A stretch of 13,797 bases of DNA from an uncultured Collinsella sp. (GCA_900553475.1 USEF01000026.1:1-13797), one strand, 5' to 3'; numbered from the stretch's first letter, positions 6,053 through 13,198 are shown. The notes: a model not told the origin generated them from the sequence alone. Numbers and translations are program-made.

Positions 6053-7336
6053 CTAAATGGTCTCCAAGAAAGCTTCGATCCTGGTTTGTAACTGACCTGC
6101 ATCCTCGCCAGCGTAGTCGGTCGTGATGTGCATAAACGGAATGCCGACCTCCTCGGCGGCCTTCTCCACGGCAAACGACTCCATCTCGTAGAGCGTGCAG
6201 AACTGCAGGGCCACGTCGACGATGCCGTCTACATGCAGGTCCTTGGCCATCTGAACGATGTCCTTCATACGCTGGTCGTTGGGCGTAAAGACGGCGCAGT
6301 TGATCTTAAAGTAGCGCTCGGCGATGGCGTCGAGCATCTCGTCGACCGTCTCGCCGGACTCGTCGACCAGGTCCTTGTAGTAGCGCGAGCCCGTGCAGGA
6401 CTCCTCGCCGACCACAACGCCGCCGGCCTTCTCGATGAGGTTGAACAGTTTCCAGTTGGGCACGGCCATGGGCGTACCGGTGTACAGGATGCGCTTGGTC
6501 CCCTTGGGCGTCACGCCCTCGCCGGCCTCGACACGCTGCTCGCACTCAGCCGCCATATCGTTGATGGCTCCGGTCAGACGCGGCGTGTCGTCCATAAAGG
6601 CGGCCTGAACGGTCAGCAGGCTGTCGAGACCGCTGATGGGCGCCGGGTCGGCAGCGCGCGTGGCTGCGAGGCGCTGCAGGGCGCGACGCTTCTCATTGAC
6701 GGCGTGGATGGCGGCCTTCAGACGCTCGGGCGTAATCTTGACGCCACACTCTTCCTCGATCTTGTCGGCGAGCTTCTTGACCTCGGCCTTCCAGGTCACG
6801 AGCGTCGACTCGTCGTGTACGTTGGGAATATCCATGACGTACATGTTCTTTTGCGTGGCAAAAAACTCGTAGGCCTTCTTCTTGCCGTCGCAGGTGTTCT
6901 CGCCCACCACCAAGTCGCTCGACTCAATGTAGGGGCAGACCTCGCCCAGCTTAAAGCCGGCAAAGCTCTTGATGAGCGGGCAGGTGTTGCGCGGCAGGTG
7001 CTCCTCGACCTTATCGGTTGCCCAATCGGCACCCGAGCACAGGCCCACGGGAATACCGTCACAGGCAAGTACGATCTCCTCGGGCACGTACACGCAGAAC
7101 GAACCGACGATCTTGGTGGCCTCGCCGGCCTCCTTCTTGTCGAGCATCTCCTTAATACGGCCGCTATGGATGTTGGTGGCCACAAAGTCCAGGTAGGACG
7201 TGGACTTGGGGCGATTGTTCTGCGTCAGGAACATGTCGCCGTACATCTGGCCCACGGCGCCCAGCAGCATGTCGTGATCGGCAAGATTCATGCCGAGGGT
7301 CTCCCACATCGGATGGAAATCGAATTCTTCAGCCAT
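6053..7336 (-). CDS. Double-cubane-cluster anaerobic reductase / 2-hydroxyacyl-CoA dehydratase family subunit (larger paralog)
   Basis: A 427-aa paralog of the next gene. Matched cysteines are Cys81 (SFCVYVPEE), Cys100 (GLCSGADW), Cys119 (NTCPLIKSFAGF), Cys134 (EVCPYIES), Cys149 (GENTCDGKKKAYE), Cys314 (EESCTGSRYY), Cys347 (INCAVFTPND) and Cys380 (LQFCTLYEMES). It differs by an N-terminal extension of about 40 residues (MWETLGMNLADHD and onward). It probably carries an FeS cluster of the [4Fe-4S] or double-cubane type and works with the activase. Whether the two paralogs form a heterodimer, like HgdAB/HadBC, or two separate homodimers is not visible. It is the first clear gene of the operon. 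The ATG at 7336 is preceded by GAGAGGGG, which sits in the loop of a small GGTTC/GAACC hairpin. Tandem paralogs with one activase suggest a two-subunit enzyme (inference). Confidence 0.9.
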   Translation of the reverse strand: MAEEFDFHPMWETLGMNLADHDMLLGAVGQMYGDMFLTQNNRPKSTSYLDFVATNIHSGRIKEMLDKKEAGEATKIVGSFCVYVPEEIVLACDGIPVGLCSGADWATDKVEEHLPRNTCPLIKSFAGFKLGEVCPYIESSDLVVGENTCDGKKKAYEFFATQKNMYVMDIPNVHDESTLVTWKAEVKKLADKIEEECGVKITPERLKAAIHAVNEKRRALQRLAATRAADPAPISGLDSLLTVQAAFMDDTPRLTGAINDMAAECEQRVEAGEGVTPKGTKRILYTGTPMAVPNWKLFNLIEKAGGVVVGEESCTGSRYYKDLVDESGETVDEMLDAIAERYFKINCAVFTPNDQRMKDIVQMAKDLHVDGIVDVALQFCTLYEMESFAVEKAAEEVGIPFMHITTDYAGEDAGQLQTRIEAFLETI

Positions 7337-7499
7337 AACGGTTCCCCTCTCGAACCAAAAATGAATAGCTACGGTATTGCTGCACGGTGGGTGGCGAAAA
7401 CCCAGCCGCGCCTAAACCCGGAATTTTAGGGAACCTGCTTTGCGGTCGATTATTTAGTTGTGCGTCGTCTCTCCCGGAGCCGTGAACATACCTGCTCAT
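7329..7499 (-). CDS. Doubtful 56-codon leader ORF overlapping the reductase start
   Basis: The open frame starts at the ATG at 7499, overlapping the TGA of the 22-codon ORF as ATGA, and stops at 7329-7331, inside the first codons of the reductase gene (ATG at 7336). The predicted peptide is basic and Pro/Tyr-rich with no recognisable domain. The two overlaps look like translational coupling, but the region is AT-richer than the genes and has no ribosome-binding site of its own. It may be non-coding leader RNA. Confidence 0.2.
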   Translation of the reverse strand: MSRYVHGSGRDDAQLNNRPQSRFPKIPGLGAAGFSPPTVQQYRSYSFLVREGNRYG

Positions 7500-7564
7500 A
7501 TGCGGCTCCGAGCCATATATAGGGCACGCGCGGCAACGCGGCGAATGTATGTCGTCTGCGGCAT
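7496..7564 (-). CDS. Candidate 22-aa leader peptide with strong ribosome-binding site
   Basis: ATG at 7564, TGA at 7496-7498. It is preceded by an unusually strong AAAGGAGGG site (7572-7580) with 7-nt spacing, better than that of most genes in this window. The peptide begins MPQTTYIRRVAARALYMARS and is strongly basic (Arg-rich), without a known domain or an obvious run of regulatory codons apart from five Arg. Its 3' end lies in one arm of the GGAGCCG/CGGCTCC stem, so ribosome position could affect folding. Whether it is translated is unproven. Confidence 0.35.
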   Translation of the reverse strand: MPQTTYIRRVAARALYMARSRI

Positions 7565-7583
7565 GTGCGCACCCTCCTTTACA

Positions 7584-7597
7584 AGTTGAGGTCAACT
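7584..7597. promoter_or_regulatory. Inverted repeat, possible operator
   Basis: AGTTGA-GG-TCAACT is a perfect 6-bp dyad just upstream of the leader ribosome-binding site. A further GTTGA copy lies nearby on the minus strand (GTTGATATAGTTGACC). It may bind a regulator or form a small hairpin; no specific regulator can be named. Confidence 0.35.
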
Positions 7598-7673
7598 ATA
7601 TCAACGGTCGTCGACCATGCGAACACCGTTGACATTCGTACGACAGCGTCGTGTACCGTCGTTTAATAAATAA

Positions 7674-7689
7674 TTATCTTAATTGATAA
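7674..7689. promoter_or_regulatory. AT-rich inverted repeat in putative promoter zone of the reductase operon
   Basis: TTATC-TTAATT-GATAA is a perfect 5-bp dyad with a 6-nt spacer, in the most AT-rich part of the gap and about 340 nt upstream of the reductase ATG. The geometry suits a dimeric helix-turn-helix repressor or activator. It does not match the FNR/CRP half-site TTGAT-N4-ATCAA. Confidence 0.35.
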
Positions 7690-7765
7690 GAGTTTGTTAT
7701 CCATCGTTCGGCGCGCGGCAAGATAAAGCCGACAAGGCTTATATCCCCGACAGCATTACCCGGCG

Positions 7766-8836
7766 CTATCGACAAACCAAACGGATCTTACTCGCATCGA
7801 AGTGCATGCGCAGTGTCTCGCCTGCTTGCGGCAGCTCATCGACAGGCATGCCCACCTTGTTGACCTTCCACTGCAGACGCGTGGGCGCATCAGCACGCGG
7901 CACGTCCAGCAGCACCAGGCGCTCAAAGCGCGAATCGCTCACGCGGGCCACGTGCAAATCATAGCTATTGCGACCCCGCTCCGCGCGATTGTCAACATGG
8001 AAGTAGCTTGCGCGAATGCCCAGGTACGCCACATTATCGGGAACCGCGCGACCCACGTTAAAGGTCATGCCCCAGTCCAGGGCTTCAACTTCCTGAGACC
8101 CGATCTTGCGCGCCCGGCTTGTGTTCTTGCAGCCCGTCAGGCGCAGCGCCGCCAGCGTCTGCGGACGGCGGACCACGTCCTCGACGGAGCCGATCTCCTC
8201 AACATGCCCGTCGTGCATCACGCAGATGCGCTGGCACAGGCGGCACGCTTCGTCGATGTCGTGGCTCACGTAGAGCACGGTGCGGTTGCATACATCGAAC
8301 AGGTCGAGCATGTTCTGTTCGAGGGCGCTCTTAAGATAGGAATCGAGTGCGCTCATGGGCTCGTCGAACATAAAAATGCCCGGATGCGCCGCCACCATGC
8401 GGGCAAGCGCCACACGTTGTTGCTGCCCGCCCGAGAGTCGCGCGGGATAGCGGTCGGCAAAATCGGCCAGACCGAAAATGCCCAGATAGCGCTCGGCGAG
8501 CTTTTTGCGCGCGGCGGCGTCGCCCGCATCCTTTACACCGGCGCATACGTTATCGGCCACTGTCATATTAGGGAACAGCTGATAGTTTTGGAACAGCAGG
8601 GCGCATTTTCGCTCCTGGGGTGACAGGTTGATGCCCGCCGCCGAGTCAAAAAAGGTCACGCCGTTGACGACGATCTTGCCCTCGTCGGGCGTCTCCACGC
8701 CGGCAATGCAGCGCAAGGTGCAGCTCTTGCCGCAACCCGAGGCACCGAGCAGCGCCACACGCTCCTCGCCGGCCTCAAGCTGCATGTCGAGCATAAACCC
8801 GGGATAGCGCTTTTTAATATCCAGAACGAGCGACAT
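7766..8836 (-). CDS. modC: Molybdate ABC transporter ATP-binding protein ModC
   Basis: A 356-aa ABC ATPase that powers molybdate import through ModB. Walker A is GASGCGKSCT (31-40), the Q-loop LFQNYQLFPN has Gln83, the signature LSGGQQQ is at 134-140, Walker B IFMFDEP at 154-160, the D-loop SALD follows, and the switch histidine is His192 in YVSHD. Residues ~240-356 form a C-terminal accessory region of the TOBE/MOP type, shorter and more divergent than in E. coli ModC, so the anion assignment rests mainly on the neighbouring modA and modB. The ATG at 8836 comes 3 nt after the modB stop and uses the GGGAGG site located in the end of modB, which suggests translational coupling. The gene is last in its operon, with only a weak hairpin after it. 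Confidence 0.88.
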   Translation of the reverse strand: MSLVLDIKKRYPGFMLDMQLEAGEERVALLGASGCGKSCTLRCIAGVETPDEGKIVVNGVTFFDSAAGINLSPQERKCALLFQNYQLFPNMTVADNVCAGVKDAGDAAARKKLAERYLGIFGLADFADRYPARLSGGQQQRVALARMVAAHPGIFMFDEPMSALDSYLKSALEQNMLDLFDVCNRTVLYVSHDIDEACRLCQRICVMHDGHVEEIGSVEDVVRRPQTLAALRLTGCKNTSRARKIGSQEVEALDWGMTFNVGRAVPDNVAYLGIRASYFHVDNRAERGRNSYDLHVARVSDSRFERLVLLDVPRADAPTRLQWKVNKVGMPVDELPQAGETLRMHFDASKIRLVCR

Positions 8837-8839
8837 GGC

Positions 8840-10282
8840 CTATCGACCTCCCTGCGAAGCGGCATCATCGCGCATGAGCTCGGCCAGCGCCTCGCGATCG
8901 ATACGCAGGGCGTCGCCGCCCACCGGGTCGAGCGAATCGCCCTGTCCGGCGAGCTCTTTGGCCTGCTTGCGCTTCGCACGCGAAAGGCCCCGCTCGCGAT
9001 ACTTTTGCGAATGCGCGGTGTACATGTTGATGAACAGGATGACCAGGAAACTAAACACAATCACAACGGCGACCCAAAAGAGGGCCACCGAGGTGTTGCC
9101 GCCCATCCACTCAAAGTAGATGGCGATGGGGATGGTCTGCGTAATGCCGGCGTAGTTGCCCGCAAAGAACAGCGTGCAGCCAAACTCGCCCATGGCACGC
9201 GCGAAGGCGAGCACCGTGCCGGCGGCAATCGAGGGCCAGCCAAGCGGCATCATGAGCTTGGTGAAGATGCGACGCTCGGACCAGCCCAGCGTGCGTGCCG
9301 CATCGAGCATCTGCGTGTCGAGGCTCTCGAAGGCTCCGAGTGCCGTGCGGTAGACCAGCGGAAACGACACAACGACGGCCGAAATGACCGCCGCGGGCCA
9401 GGTAAAGACGATCGAGATGCCGTGCGCGATGAGCCACTGGCCCACCCCGGTCGAACGGCCAAACAGCATAAGCAGCAAAAAGCCGCAGACCGTGGGCGGC
9501 AGCACCATAGGGATGGTAAAGACCGAGTCGAGCAGGCCCTTGATGCGACTCGAGGTACCCATAGTCTTCCACGCGGCGAACAGGCCCAGTGCAAAGGAGA
9601 TCAGCAGGGCAAGGGCGCTCGTTTTAATGGACACCCAAAACGGGCGATAGTCGATGTCGCCCAAAAAGGAAGCCAGAGAGGTCAAGGGCCCCTGCTCATC
9701 CCGCAACACGACAGACGATGCCTCTACCATTTGAGCGCTATCAAGCCAACGCGCGCCGCCCTTGGCATCACCCGAGGCTGATGTAATCACCACATAGCGG
9801 TCCCCATCCGCACCGCGCTCGTCAAAGCCATAGGTATACCCGCCGGCATCAAACGTTGTTTCCGCCGTGACATACCAAGGAAGATCCACGTCCCCTAGCT
9901 GCGCACCTCCCATGCAGTTTGCGCTGTCGAGCTCACAGACGAGGGCTTTGAGACCCGATACGTACTCGTTGTCCTGCGGATCCAATCCATACTTCTCGAC
10001 CGCCTTGGGCGATATCCACACCACAACGCGATCGACAGCAGGCGCCACTACAAGGTCCACGTCCTCGTCAACGGGAAACCGGTAGCCCTCAGGCTGGCCC
10101 TCCATGGCACGAGCAGTCCCCTTGGCCAGCCGCTCAAAACCCTCGATCCCATAGGAAAGCCCATGAGCGGTCGCAGCAACCTGGGCCCCGTCCTCAGCGT
10201 CCCCAGCAAACGCAAATCCCGGCACCCAGCAAAGCGTCAAGGTCAAAGCACAGGCGACAAGCATGCGGAATCTATTAAGCAC
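8840..10282 (-). CDS. modB: Molybdate ABC transporter permease ModB with an N-terminal extracytoplasmic domain
   Basis: About 480 aa, twice the usual ~225-aa ModB. Residues 7-26 are a signal peptide or signal anchor (MLVACALTLTLCWVPGFAFA). Residues ~27-210 form a soluble, mostly acidic domain outside the membrane with two cysteines (Cys116, Cys123) that could form a disulfide. Residues ~213-425 are a typical permease with about five membrane helices and the ABC-contacting EAA loop ESLDTQMLDAARTLGW...PSIAAG (319-354). A charged cytoplasmic tail of about 55 residues follows. The GTG at 10282 is chosen: it has TTGGAG 6 nt upstream and starts directly before the signal peptide; the frame is open further upstream to 10351 but without a site. 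It lies 68 nt after modA and 3 nt before modC. The permease assignment is firm; the added domain is unrecognised and might bind or gate substrate or receive ModA. Confidence 0.87.
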   Translation of the reverse strand: MLNRFRMLVACALTLTLCWVPGFAFAGDAEDGAQVAATAHGLSYGIEGFERLAKGTARAMEGQPEGYRFPVDEDVDLVVAPAVDRVVVWISPKAVEKYGLDPQDNEYVSGLKALVCELDSANCMGGAQLGDVDLPWYVTAETTFDAGGYTYGFDERGADGDRYVVITSASGDAKGGARWLDSAQMVEASSVVLRDEQGPLTSLASFLGDIDYRPFWVSIKTSALALLISFALGLFAAWKTMGTSSRIKGLLDSVFTIPMVLPPTVCGFLLLMLFGRSTGVGQWLIAHGISIVFTWPAAVISAVVVSFPLVYRTALGAFESLDTQMLDAARTLGWSERRIFTKLMMPLGWPSIAAGTVLAFARAMGEFGCTLFFAGNYAGITQTIPIAIYFEWMGGNTSVALFWVAVVIVFSFLVILFINMYTAHSQKYRERGLSRAKRKQAKELAGQGDSLDPVGGDALRIDREALAELMRDDAASQGGR

Positions 10283-10350
10283 GAAAAGCTCCAAGCGAAT
10301 ACAAGGAAGGAGCGAAACACAAAACGATGGAATTATCGCGCCAAGCCGCA

Positions 10351-11223
10351 CTACGCGGAAAGCTCAAAGCCGTACTTAGCCCAAATCTTCTGAGCCTTCT
10401 TGTTGGTCAGGCAGAAATCGATGAACGCCTTGGCTTCGTCGGCATGCTCGGAGCTCTCGGCAACAGCGCCCGGATACACAATGGGCTTGTGCGAATCCTC
10501 GGGGCACACAAAGGCCTCCTCGATGCCGTCGTAGCGGAAGATGTCGGAGCTGTAGACAAAACCGGCCACGCAGTCGCCTGTAGAGACGTAAGACGCAGCG
10601 GTGCCGACCTTGTCAGCCAGGGCTACCTTGTCGGCGAGCTCGGGCGCGTACTCGCCGTCGTCGCCCTCGGTACCGGTATAGAGGCCCACGGAAGCCAGCG
10701 CCTGGTTGGCGTACTTGCCGGCGGGGACGGTCTTGGCGTCGCCAATGGCGATCTTGCCGTCCAGATTCGCGACGTCCGCGATGGCCTCAACCTTGGTGTC
10801 GGAGCCCTCGGCGCGAATGATCACAAGGTCGTTGACGAACATGTCCTCACGCGTGTCGGTGTCGACGAGCTCGGCGGTCTCAGCGTCATCCATGGTGCCC
10901 TTGGAGGCCGTGATGAGCACGTCGACGACGGCGCCGGCACGCATCTGCTCGACGAGGTCGCCGGAGGCCTTAAACTGCGTGTCGGTAAAGGTGGTGCCGG
11001 TCTGCTCGGTGTAAAGCTCCTGAACCTCGGGCAGAGCCTTCTCGAGCGAGTTGGCGGCAAAGACCTGCAGCTCGACAGCTTTCTTGGAAGATGCCTTAGC
11101 AGAACCGGCATCGGATCCGGCCGGCTCGGACGTCTTGCTGCCCGAGCAGCCGGCAAGACCAAGGCCGGCAGCGGCGGCAGCAGAAAGCGAGACGAATCCG
11201 CGGCGAGAAACCATATCGAACAT
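10351..11223 (-). CDS. modA: Molybdate-binding lipoprotein ModA
   Basis: A 290-aa substrate-binding protein that captures molybdate/tungstate outside the membrane. The N-terminus has SRRGF (6-10), a hydrophobic run of alanines and leucines, and a lipobox LAGC with lipidated Cys26; the twin arginine suggests possible Tat export. The mature part has ModA motifs: VFAANSLEKALPEV for the first oxyanion loop, FKASGDLVEQMRAGAVVDVLITAS for the second, then VPAGKYANQAL. The ATG at 11223 follows AAAGGG by 6 nt (TTCGAAAGGGTTGAAC); an in-frame TTG two codons earlier is less likely. It is first in modA-modB-modC, behind a clear promoter. Selectivity for molybdate over tungstate cannot be judged. Confidence 0.93.
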   Translation of the reverse strand: MFDMVSRRGFVSLSAAAAAGLGLAGCSGSKTSEPAGSDAGSAKASSKKAVELQVFAANSLEKALPEVQELYTEQTGTTFTDTQFKASGDLVEQMRAGAVVDVLITASKGTMDDAETAELVDTDTREDMFVNDLVIIRAEGSDTKVEAIADVANLDGKIAIGDAKTVPAGKYANQALASVGLYTGTEGDDGEYAPELADKVALADKVGTAASYVSTGDCVAGFVYSSDIFRYDGIEEAFVCPEDSHKPIVYPGAVAESSEHADEAKAFIDFCLTNKKAQKIWAKYGFELSA

Positions 11224-11283
11224 GTTCAACCCTTTCGAACGCGACGCCCGGGCACCCCGCCGCGGGCTTTATTCTGTAATTAG

Positions 11284-11313
11284 ATTATACTTTCGTGCGA
11301 ATAATGTTTGTAA
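11284..11313 (-). promoter_or_regulatory. Promoter of the modABC operon
   Basis: On the minus strand, TTACAA (-35, 11308-11313) and TATAAT (-10, 11284-11289) are separated by 18 nt and lie about 61 nt upstream of the modA ATG. An imperfect dyad of AATAAT/ATTATT elements overlaps the -35 side (about 11299-11326) and could be a molybdate-responsive operator; no named site is recognised. Confidence 0.72.
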
Positions 11314-11379
11314 TAATTATTTCTCGTCTAATAAATTTCTTTTACCGATAGCCCCGAGATGGCCGCACTGTCGATGCAT

Positions 11380-11414
11380 AAAAAAGGCGGAGCAGCCCGT
11401 AAGGTCGCTCCGCC
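11380..11414 (-). terminator. Rho-independent terminator of the moeA-mogA operon
   Basis: GGCGGAGC (11386-11393) and GCTCCGCC (11407-11414) form an 8-bp GC-rich stem with a 13-nt loop. In the minus-strand transcript it is followed by six T residues (11380-11385). It is 13 nt past the mogA stop and separates this unit from the modA promoter. Confidence 0.92.
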
Positions 11415-11427
11415 GCAGGTAAACCGC

Positions 11428-11907
11428 TTATTTGGCGTGCCCGCCGCCCGCCGTCATTTGGGCCGCATGCTCCAGCTGGTCGCTCACGGCCTCCCAGCTT
11501 TCGCGGGCCGCTTTCGTAGATCCCGGAAAGTTGATGACAAGCGTATACCCACGCTGCATGCACACGGCGCGCGAGAGCATAGCGCGACGCGTCTTGGTCA
11601 TGGAGTACGCACGGATTGCCTCTGCAATACCCGGCACATCGCGGTCGCAGACGGCACGCGTCGCCTCGGGCGTCACATCGCGCATCGAAAGCCCCGTGCC
11701 GCCGCAGGTGAGCACGACATTGGCGTGGCACTCATCGGCGGCTTCCACAATGGCATCACCGATCTCGCTGGCGTCGTCGCGCACGACCACATGTGAGGCG
11801 ACCGTCCATCCCTGCGCCACGATGAGCTCCTCGAGCACAGCGCCCGCCTCGTCCTGGGCAAGATCGCGCGTATCCGAGCACGTCACGATCGATATCTTCA
11901 GCTCCAT
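11428..11907 (-). CDS. mogA: Molybdopterin adenylyltransferase MogA/MoaB family
   Basis: A 159-aa cytoplasmic enzyme that adenylates molybdopterin with ATP, preparing it for Mo insertion by MoeA. The key motif TCGGTGLSMRDVTPEAT (67-83) carries the MPT/ATP-binding GGTG and the acidic Asp77. The family ending VINFPGSTKAARE is present near the C-terminus. The length fits the MoaB/MogA family, and the two subgroups cannot be separated with certainty by eye. The ATG at 11907 has AGGAGG at ideal spacing, 10 nt after the moeA stop. The frame is open upstream into moeA, but that extension is not family-like. It is followed by a strong terminator. Confidence 0.9.
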   Translation of the reverse strand: MELKISIVTCSDTRDLAQDEAGAVLEELIVAQGWTVASHVVVRDDASEIGDAIVEAADECHANVVLTCGGTGLSMRDVTPEATRAVCDRDVPGIAEAIRAYSMTKTRRAMLSRAVCMQRGYTLVINFPGSTKAARESWEAVSDQLEHAAQMTAGGGHAK

Positions 11908-11917
11908 AGCATTCCTC

Positions 11918-13180
11918 CTACAACACGGCGCCCTCGGGCAGGTCGACGCGAACAACGTCCACGGCATCTCCCGCTTTGAGCTCGCACGGTCCTTCGTCAA
12001 TACGCAGCAGGCAGTTGGACCGCTGCATCGTGCCGAGCAGCGCCGAATTCTGCGTCTTGGCCTCGGTCACCAACAGCTCACCAGTCTCGGGGTCGCGCAA
12101 AACCGTGGCGCGATCGAAGAAGCGTCGGTCCTGGCGCTTTTTCACGCCGTGCGTGAGCGTCGCCTGCTGCACGGGACGCGCACCCTCGGAAAAACCGCGC
12201 ATCTTGCGAATCGCCGGACGGGCAAGCATCTCAAAGCCCACATACGCCGCGGCCGGATTGCCTGAAAGCCCTAGGTAGGGCTTACCCCCGAGCAAGCCAA
12301 ACGTGATGGCCTTGCCCGGACGCATCGAGATGCGGTCAAACAGTACCTCGCCCTCGCGCCGGACGAGCGCCGTCACGAAATCGTAATCGCCCGCCGAGGC
12401 GCCACCGCTCGTAATGACAAAATCGCACTCTCGCGTGGCGCGATGCACCAGCTCGGCAATCGCCTGCTCATCGTCGGGCGCAATACCGTAGAACACCGGC
12501 TCGGCTCCTGCATCGAGCGCCTCGGCCATCAACGCCGACGAGTTAGAGTCGCGAATCTGCCCACGCGCCGGCACGTTACTCGGTGCGACCAGCTCCGTGC
12601 CCAGCGAGATGATGCCCACGCGCGGGGCGGCATGTACCTTCACGCTCGCGTATCCGGCGCTTGCCAGCAAGCCGGCGCCCGCCGGAGCCACGACCTCGCC
12701 GGCATGCATCACAACATCGCCGGCATGGGCCTCCTCGGCGGCAGAGCGAACGTTCTCCCCTACCTTGGCAGGCGCCGAGAAGCGAACGTGCGAGCCCTCG
12801 TTGCCGTCGCCATCGAGTACGTCGACGATCTCGTACTTCACCACGGCATCGGCACCTTCGGGCACCGGCGCGCCCGTCATGATGCGGACGGTCTCGCCCG
12901 CGCCGATTGTGCCCTCAAAGACATGGCCCGCGGCCTCGTGTCCTACGACGGAGAGCGTCACCGGAGTGTCACCGGCGGCCGCAGCAAGATCGGCTGCGCG
13001 CACGGCATATCCGTCCATAGCGCTGTTGGCAAACGGCGAGATGTCGATATCAGCCACCGCGTCCTCGGCCAAGGGAAGACCGGCGGCCTGCCACACGGGA
13101 ATCTCGACGAGATCGGTCGGAGCAACGTGCGACAGAACAATCGACTGCGCGTCCTCCAGCGGAATGAGTTTCTCTGCCAT
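11918..13180 (-). CDS. moeA: Molybdopterin molybdenumtransferase MoeA
   Basis: A 420-aa enzyme that inserts molybdate into adenylated molybdopterin to give active Mo cofactor. Domain order is normal: N-terminal domains with PFANSAMDGYAVRA (49-62) and IMTGAPVPEGADAVV, then the MogA-like domain with GIISLGTELV, RDSNSSAL, TSGGASAGDYDFV, RPGKAITFG and GLSGNPAAAYVGFE, then the C-terminal beta domain to residue 420. The ATG at 13180 is preceded by AAGAGG at about 5 nt; a GTG two codons upstream overlaps that site and is rejected. It is first in a two-gene unit with mogA, divergent from the chloride-channel gene across a 210-bp gap. Confidence 0.95.
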   Translation of the reverse strand: MAEKLIPLEDAQSIVLSHVAPTDLVEIPVWQAAGLPLAEDAVADIDISPFANSAMDGYAVRAADLAAAAGDTPVTLSVVGHEAAGHVFEGTIGAGETVRIMTGAPVPEGADAVVKYEIVDVLDGDGNEGSHVRFSAPAKVGENVRSAAEEAHAGDVVMHAGEVVAPAGAGLLASAGYASVKVHAAPRVGIISLGTELVAPSNVPARGQIRDSNSSALMAEALDAGAEPVFYGIAPDDEQAIAELVHRATRECDFVITSGGASAGDYDFVTALVRREGEVLFDRISMRPGKAITFGLLGGKPYLGLSGNPAAAYVGFEMLARPAIRKMRGFSEGARPVQQATLTHGVKKRQDRRFFDRATVLRDPETGELLVTEAKTQNSALLGTMQRSNCLLRIDEGPCELKAGDAVDVVRVDLPEGAVL

Positions 13181-13198
13181 ATGCACCTCTTAATGCCA

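Larger units (their letters stand above)
7337..7765. other. 429-bp intergenic region: end of mod operon, promoter and leader of the reductase operon
   Basis: No conventional gene lies here. From the modC side it holds a weak 5-bp hairpin AAGCC/GGCTT (7726-7740) without a proper U-run. A strongly AT-rich stretch at ~7660-7700 is the likely promoter zone, although no clear -35/-10 pair stands out. Next come inverted repeats at 7674-7689 and 7584-7597, a strong ribosome-binding site with a 22-codon ORF, and a 7-bp stem GGAGCCG/CGGCTCC (minus strand, about 7474-7507). A TGGGT/ACCCA hairpin lies near 7388-7404. The pattern suggests a regulated 5' leader rather than spacer. Confidence 0.55.

Noticed and set aside
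6128..7429. Long plus-strand open frame (433 codons) opposite the larger reductase subunit
   Set aside because: The minus-strand frame has clear family motifs and a start site; the plus frame is a low-complexity shadow rich in Leu, His, Gly and Val with no recognisable domain, as expected in GC-rich coding DNA.
7380..7500. Glycine-type riboswitch in the reductase leader, suggested by GGGAGAGAC after a stem
   Set aside because: The expected CCGAAGG-type core and second conserved stretch are missing; only a short common string matches.
7726..7740. Terminator for the mod operon
   Set aside because: The AAGCC/GGCTT stem is only 5 bp and is followed by TATCTTG instead of a U-tract, so I mention it only as a weak hairpin.
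8840..10351. modB starting at 10351 (503 aa)
   Set aside because: The extra 23 residues precede a good GTG with TTGGAG spacing and a clean signal peptide; the upstream start would overlap the modA stop codon and has no ribosome-binding site.
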